DNA of 64,000 bases from Calliphora vicina (taxonomy: Eukaryota > Arthropoda > Insecta > Diptera > Calliphoridae), in NCBI RefSeq assembly GCF_958450345.1, contig NC_088784.1:47918870-47982869 (forward strand). The letters run 5' to 3'. A program made the position numbers and the translations under genes. Each line of letters starts with the position of its first letter. The stretch's first letter is position 1. Positions 61,701-64,000 of this stretch are shown in pieces. Under the pieces are notes generated by a model that was not told the origin of the DNA, searched no databases, and saw only the letters and a program-made list of their open reading frames with translations.

Positions 61701-62011
61701 TTTATATTTGGATTGCATGAGATTGTAGCTTTCTAACAAGGTATAACTTAAGCAATTAGCATAAATAGTGCCTGATATATATGCAGGTATATCGGAAATT
61801 TTTTGAAAAATGCCCCAAAATTACCCCAGCTTTTAACGACTTCATATAAATCGCAATTCTAAAGGCCCCTAAAGAGCTAGGAAGCTAATTATTTTTAAAT
61901 TTGGATTGCATGAGATTGTAGCTTTCTAACAAGGTATAACTTAAGTAGCTAGCATAAATAGTACCCGATATATATGCAGGTATATCGGAAATTTTTCGAA
62001 AAATGTCCCAA
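58778..62011 (+). repeat. 193 bp satellite array, block 3 (right copy of 46048-49281)
   Basis: About 17 monomer equivalents, same orientation as elsewhere. The whole block up to the N gap is a near-identical copy of 46048-49281. It starts in mid-monomer at the LTR edge, in a phase different from the satellite left of the element (which stops at GGAAGCTAA), so the two flanks were not neighbours before insertion. Confidence 0.95.
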
Positions 62012-62211
62012 NNNNNNNNNNNNNNNNNNNNNNNNNNNNNNNNNNNNNNNNNNNNNNNNNNNNNNNNNNNNNNNNNNNNNNNNNNNNNNNNNNNNNNNNN
62101 NNNNNNNNNNNNNNNNNNNNNNNNNNNNNNNNNNNNNNNNNNNNNNNNNNNNNNNNNNNNNNNNNNNNNNNNNNNNNNNNNNNNNNNNNNNNNNNNNNNN
62201 NNNNNNNNNNN
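62012..62211. other. assembly gap, 200 N
   Basis: Exactly 200 N. A round number of this kind is normally a placeholder for a scaffold join of unknown length. Sequence after the gap does not continue the copy of 49282 onward, so the true distance and even adjacency are uncertain. Open frames running across the N run are meaningless. Confidence 0.97.
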
Positions 62212-64000
62212 ATTGTAGCTTTCTAACAAGGTATAACTTAAATAGCTAGCATAAATAGTACACGATATATATGCGGGTATATCGGACATTTTTCGCAAAA
62301 TGTCCCAAAATTACACCAGTTTTTAACGACTTCATATAAATCGCAATTTTAAAAGGCCCTAAAGAGCTAGGAAGCTAAATTTTTTTTATATTTGGATTGC
62401 ATGAGATTGTAGCTTTCTAACAAGGTATAACTTAAGTAGCTAGCATAAATAGTGCCCGATATATATGCAGGTATATCGGAAATTTTTCGAAAAATTGTAG
62501 CTTTCTAGTGCCCGATATATATGCAGGTATATCGGAAATTTTTCGAAAAATGTCCCAAAATTACCCCAGTTTTTAACGACTTCATATAAATCGCAATTTT
62601 AAAAGGCCATAAAGAGCTAGGAAGCTAATTATTTTTAAATTTGGATTGCATGAGATTGTAGCTTTCTAACAAGGTATAACTTAAGTAGCTAGCATAAATA
62701 GTACCCGATATATATGCGGGTATATCGGACATTTTTCGCAAAATGTCCCAAAATTACCCCAGTTTTTAACGACTTCATATAAATCGCAATTTTAAAAGGC
62801 CATAAAGAGCTAGGAAGCTAATTATTTTTAAATTTGGATTGCATGATATTGTAGCTTTCTGACAAGGTATAACTTAAGTAGCTAGCATAAATAGTACCCG
62901 ATATATATGCGGGTATATCGGACATTTTTCGAAAAATGTCCCAAAATTACCCCAGTTTTTAACGACTTCATATAAATCGCAATTTTAAAAGGCCCTAAAG
63001 AGCTAGGAAGCTAAATTTTTTTTATATTTGGATTGCATGAGATTGTAGCTTTCTAACAAGGTATAACTTAAGTAGCTAGCATAAATAGTGCCCGATATAT
63101 ATGCAGGTATATCGGAAATTTTTCGAAAAATGTCCCAAAATTACCCCAGTTTTTAACGACTTCATATAAATCGCAATTTTAAAAGGCCATAAAGAGCTAG
63201 GAAGCTAATTATTTTTAAATTTGGATTGCATGAGATTGTAGCTTTCTAGTGCCCGATATATATGCAGGTATATCGGAAATTTTTCGAAAAATGTCCCAAA
63301 ATTACCCCAGTTTTTAACGACTTCATATAAATCGCAATTTTAAAAGGCCATAAAGAGCTAGGAAGCTAATTATTTTTAAATTTGGATTGCATGAGATTGT
63401 AGCTTTCTAGCAAGGTATAACTTAAGTAGCTAGCATAAATAGTACCCGATATATATGCGGGTATATCGGACATTTTTCGAAAAATGTCCCAAAATTACAC
63501 CAGTTTTTAACGACTTCATATAAATCGCAATTCTAAAGGCCCCTAAAGAGCTAGGAAGCTAATTATTTTTAAATTTGGATTGCATGAGATTGTAGCTTTC
63601 TAACAAGGTATAACTTAAGTAGCTAGCATGAATAGTACCCGATATATATGCGGGTATATCGGACATTTTTCGCAAAATGTCCCAAAATTACCCCAGTTTT
63701 TAACGACTTCATATAAATCGCAATTTTAAAACGCCATAAAGAGCTAGGAAGCTAATTATTTTTAAATTTGGATTGCATGATATTGTAGCTTTCTGACAAG
63801 GTATAACTTAAGTAGCTAGCATAAATAGTACCCGATATATATGCGGGTTATCGGACATTTTTCGAAAAATGTCCCAAAATTACCCCAGTTTTTAACGACT
63901 TCATATAAATCGCAATTTTAAAAGGCCATAAAGAGCTAGGAAGCTAATTATTTTTAAATTTGGATTGCATGAGATTGTAGCTTTCTAACAAGGTATAACT
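62212..64000 (+). repeat. 193 bp satellite array, block 4
   Basis: About nine monomer equivalents, type A and B, same orientation. It contains two short fused monomers with the join GTAGCTTTCTAGTGCCCG (near 62500 and 63236), not seen left of the gap, and a GCGGGTTATCGG variant near 63844. The array runs off the end of the window. Confidence 0.95.

Noticed and set aside
7505..62298. Repeated 60-81 codon minus-strand frames (for example 7505, 8212, 9305, 16117, 38064, 47352, 60082)
   Set aside because: They lie within satellite monomers, recur only where the same monomer pair is duplicated, and the 193 bp period is not a multiple of three. They are by-products of the repeat, not genes.
61885..62298. 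Frames spanning the N run
   Set aside because: Translation of unknown bases; no information.

Overview
The window looks like heterochromatic DNA from an insect, most likely a Drosophila-type dipteran. Three things suggest this: a Jockey-clade non-LTR retrotransposon, a Ty3/gypsy LTR retrotransposon of Osvaldo/Ulysses character primed by tRNA-Lys, and AT-rich tandem satellite. No host gene, rRNA, tRNA gene or CRISPR array is visible. About 53 kb of the 64 kb (roughly 83%) is one satellite family with a 193 bp basic monomer, always in the same orientation. I do not recognise the family by name.

Layout: satellite block 1 (1-3850); a 5'-truncated Jockey-like element on the minus strand (3851-6721) with an open ORF2 and the last 22 codons of ORF1; satellite block 2 (6722-50893, about 229 monomer equivalents); a nearly complete Ty3/gypsy element on the plus strand (about 50908-58777) with two LTRs differing at one base; satellite block 3 (58778-62011); a 200-base N gap (62012-62211); satellite block 4 (62212-64000).

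The satellite is layered. Each monomer carries two adjacent dyad symmetries, one of them a 22 bp palindrome that is perfect in many copies. Monomers fall into subfamilies marked by linked substitutions and by recurrent internal deletions. These are combined into higher-order units at several scales: a 578 bp trimer in four copies, a 1690 bp unit, and duplications with offsets of 1437, 1800, 1894 and 3640 bp. A 3.2 kb stretch left of the LTR element is repeated directly to its right with an offset of about 12.73 kb.

The LTR element is the most notable part. Its Gag begins with a canonical C3H2C3 RING-H2 finger, followed by a coiled coil, a Gag core and zinc knuckles. Gag and Pol overlap in the -1 frame, with a textbook frameshift signal: slippery GGGAAAC, a 7-nt spacer and a 7 bp GC-rich hairpin. 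Pol has the order protease, reverse transcriptase, RNase H, integrase, with catalytic residues in place. No env is seen. The element lacks a target-site duplication and its two flanks come from different satellite phases, so recombination has occurred at or after insertion. The Jockey-like copy also lacks a duplication: an empty-site paralogue at about 12.5 kb shows that 9 bp of target was lost.
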